From Lentisphaeria bacterium (GTDB lineage Bacteria; Verrucomicrobiota; Lentisphaeria; Victivallales; GWF2-50-93), in the NCBI GenBank assembly GCA_020056205.1, contig JAGVIF010000495.1:1-5423 (forward strand): a DNA stretch of 5,423 bases, given 5' to 3'. The first letter of the stretch is position 1. Every line of letters starts with the position of its first letter. The translations under genes and the position numbers were made by a program. The notes under the pieces are model-generated. The model made no database searches, had not been told where the DNA came from, and was given only the letters and a program-made list of their open reading frames with translations. Positions 4,278 to 5,423 of this stretch are shown in pieces.

Positions 4278-5423
4278 TTAAGATTTTTTGGGCCAGAATT
4301 TATCAAGCAAAGCGGTCTTCACGCCGGTTTCGGTTCCTTCAAAACATTCCGCAAGAGTTTTCCAGCCAAGATCCAATGCGTCTTCCAACGCGATATTAAC
4401 TGAAAGATTCATCATCCTTTCTTCAAAAAGTTTACCGTATTTCAGGAGTTTTTTGTCCCATGCGCTCATCTGAAAACCCATTGACTGCTTCTCCAGCGTC
4501 TCCTTGAATTCGGCGTAAAGCCTTATCATTGTGTCCATTATAGCCCTGTGGTCGTCTCTGGTCTTGCCGTTGACAAGCTGTTTCAGGCGGCTGAGCGATC
4601 CGAACGGCTCTATCCTGCCGTTTCTCAGATAGAATTGTCCTTCCGTTATGTAACCGGTATTGTCAGGGATAGGATGAGTAACATCGTCCCCGGGCATTGT
4701 TGTAACCGCGAGGATTGTTATTGAACCTGCCCCCTCGAAATCAACCGCTTTCTCGTATCTTGCCGCGAGCTGGCTGTATAAATCACCCGGATATCCGCGG
4801 TTGGATGGGATTTGTTCCATTGTTATCGCTATTTCCTTGAGGGCGTCGCTGAAATTAGACATATCCGTAAGCAAAACAAGAACCTTCCTGCCTTCGATAG
4901 CGTATTTTTCCGCCACGGCAAGCGACATGTCAGGGACAAGCAAACACTCAACCACCGGGTCCGACGCCGTATGAATAAACATCACCGAGCGCGACAGGGC
5001 GCCGTGTCTGTCGAGGGTCTCCCTGAAAAACAAATAGTCGTCGTATTTAAGCCCCATTCCTCCAAGTATTATCATATCCACTTCCGCCTGCATTGCGATT
5101 CTCGCAAGAAGCTGATTGTATGGTTCGCCGGCGACGGAAAAAATCGGGAGCTTCTGCGATTCGACAAGAGAGTTGAATACATCTATCATTGGGATTCCGG
5201 TTCTTATCATCCGCCTCGGTATTATCCTTTTTGCCGGATTAACCGACGGGCCGCCTATCTCAATCATGTCGTCTTTTATCGGCGGACGCGCATCCCTCGG
5301 ATTCCCTGAGCCGTCAAATATCCTGCCGAGAAGATTCGCCGAGCCTGACACTCTCATAGGAGAGCCGAGAAAACGCACCTCATCGCCGGTGGATATCCCG
5401 CGGCTGCCCGCGAAAACTTGCAG
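4278..5423 (-). CDS. atpB: V/A-type ATPase subunit B (non-catalytic headpiece subunit), 5' end cut by window edge
   Basis: The frame is open to the right edge (residues before the GTG at 5378 read [15 protein letters not shown] and fit the family), so the gene starts outside the window; 381 residues are visible and perhaps 50-60 are missing. B alternates with catalytic A in the A3B3 hexamer and holds regulatory, non-hydrolysing nucleotide sites. Numbering from the first visible codon, the marks are [12 protein letters not shown] (55-66), [12 protein letters not shown] (73-84), the degenerate P-loop SVAGEPYNQ (96-104, without the GKT of A subunits), [15 protein letters not shown] (185-199), [20 protein letters not shown] (207-226), [19 protein letters not shown] (241-259) and [17 protein letters not shown] (276-292). 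The missing Walker lysine makes B, not A, the clear choice. atpD follows after 29 nt; atpA is expected upstream. Confidence 0.96.
   Translation of the reverse strand: MQVFAGSRGISTGDEVRFLGSPMRVSGSANLLGRIFDGSGNPRDARPPIKDDMIEIGGPSVNPAKRIIPRRMIRTGIPMIDVFNSLVESQKLPIFSVAGEPYNQLLARIAMQAEVDMIILGGMGLKYDDYLFFRETLDRHGALSRSVMFIHTASDPVVECLLVPDMSLAVAEKYAIEGRKVLVLLTDMSNFSDALKEIAITMEQIPSNRGYPGDLYSQLAARYEKAVDFEGAGSITILAVTTMPGDDVTHPIPDNTGYITEGQFYLRNGRIEPFGSLSRLKQLVNGKTRDDHRAIMDTMIRLYAEFKETLEKQSMGFQMSAWDKKLLKYGKLFEERMMNLSVNIALEDALDLGWKTLAECFEGTETGVKTALLDKFWPKKS

Noticed and set aside
4812..5309. Open frame of 165 codons on the plus strand
   Set aside because: It is entirely antisense to the highly conserved atpB core and has no family resemblance.
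5376..5378. GTG as the start of atpB
   Set aside because: The frame stays open to the window edge, and the residues upstream ([10 protein letters not shown]) fit the conserved N-terminal part of B subunits, so this GTG is an internal valine codon.

Overview
The window is a stretch of bacterial chromosome in which every gene I can support lies on the minus strand, so it reads right to left. The right two thirds is the distal part of a V/A-type ATPase operon in the order atpB (5' end cut by the window edge) - atpD - atpI - atpK. This B-D-I-K order is what I recall from Chlamydiae, spirochaetes and Bacteroidetes and their relatives. It differs from the Thermus/archaeal order, where I and K come first. 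With the mosaic of short tandem repeats between genes, this suggests a member of the PVC, Elusimicrobiota or Omnitrophota lineages, but I cannot fix the phylum from sequence alone.

The ATPase genes are tightly packed: 29 nt between atpB and atpD, a 4-nt ATGA overlap between atpD and atpI, and 19 nt between atpI and atpK that hold a strong ribosome binding site. Together they give the non-catalytic B subunit of the headpiece hexamer, the central-stalk D subunit, the membrane stator I (a) subunit and the proteolipid K rotor subunit. The catalytic A subunit and the peripheral-stalk E subunit would be expected just beyond the right edge. AtpK carries Thr64, Gln65, Gln110 and Glu139, the side-chain set that binds Na+ in the Enterococcus hirae NtpK ring, at the same residue numbers. 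The machine is therefore predicted to be Na+-coupled.

Downstream of atpK is a 528-base gap (820-1347) with no gene. It is far from featureless: it holds a roughly 135-bp imperfect inverted repeat (1158-1292), 12-bp, 9-bp, 8-bp and 7-bp short tandem repeats, a repeated 17-18-base phrase around a small hairpin, and a GC-rich hairpin. It looks like a site where small repetitive elements have accumulated.

The left end carries a two-gene unit: a small FmdB-type zinc-ribbon protein, then after 28 nt a GTG-started gene truncated by the window edge. The visible 180 residues of the latter match the tagaturonate epimerase (UxaE) family of hexuronate catabolism.

Overall the gene content is conventional. 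The parts most worth a second look are the Na+ signature in AtpK and the repeat-rich intergenic region.
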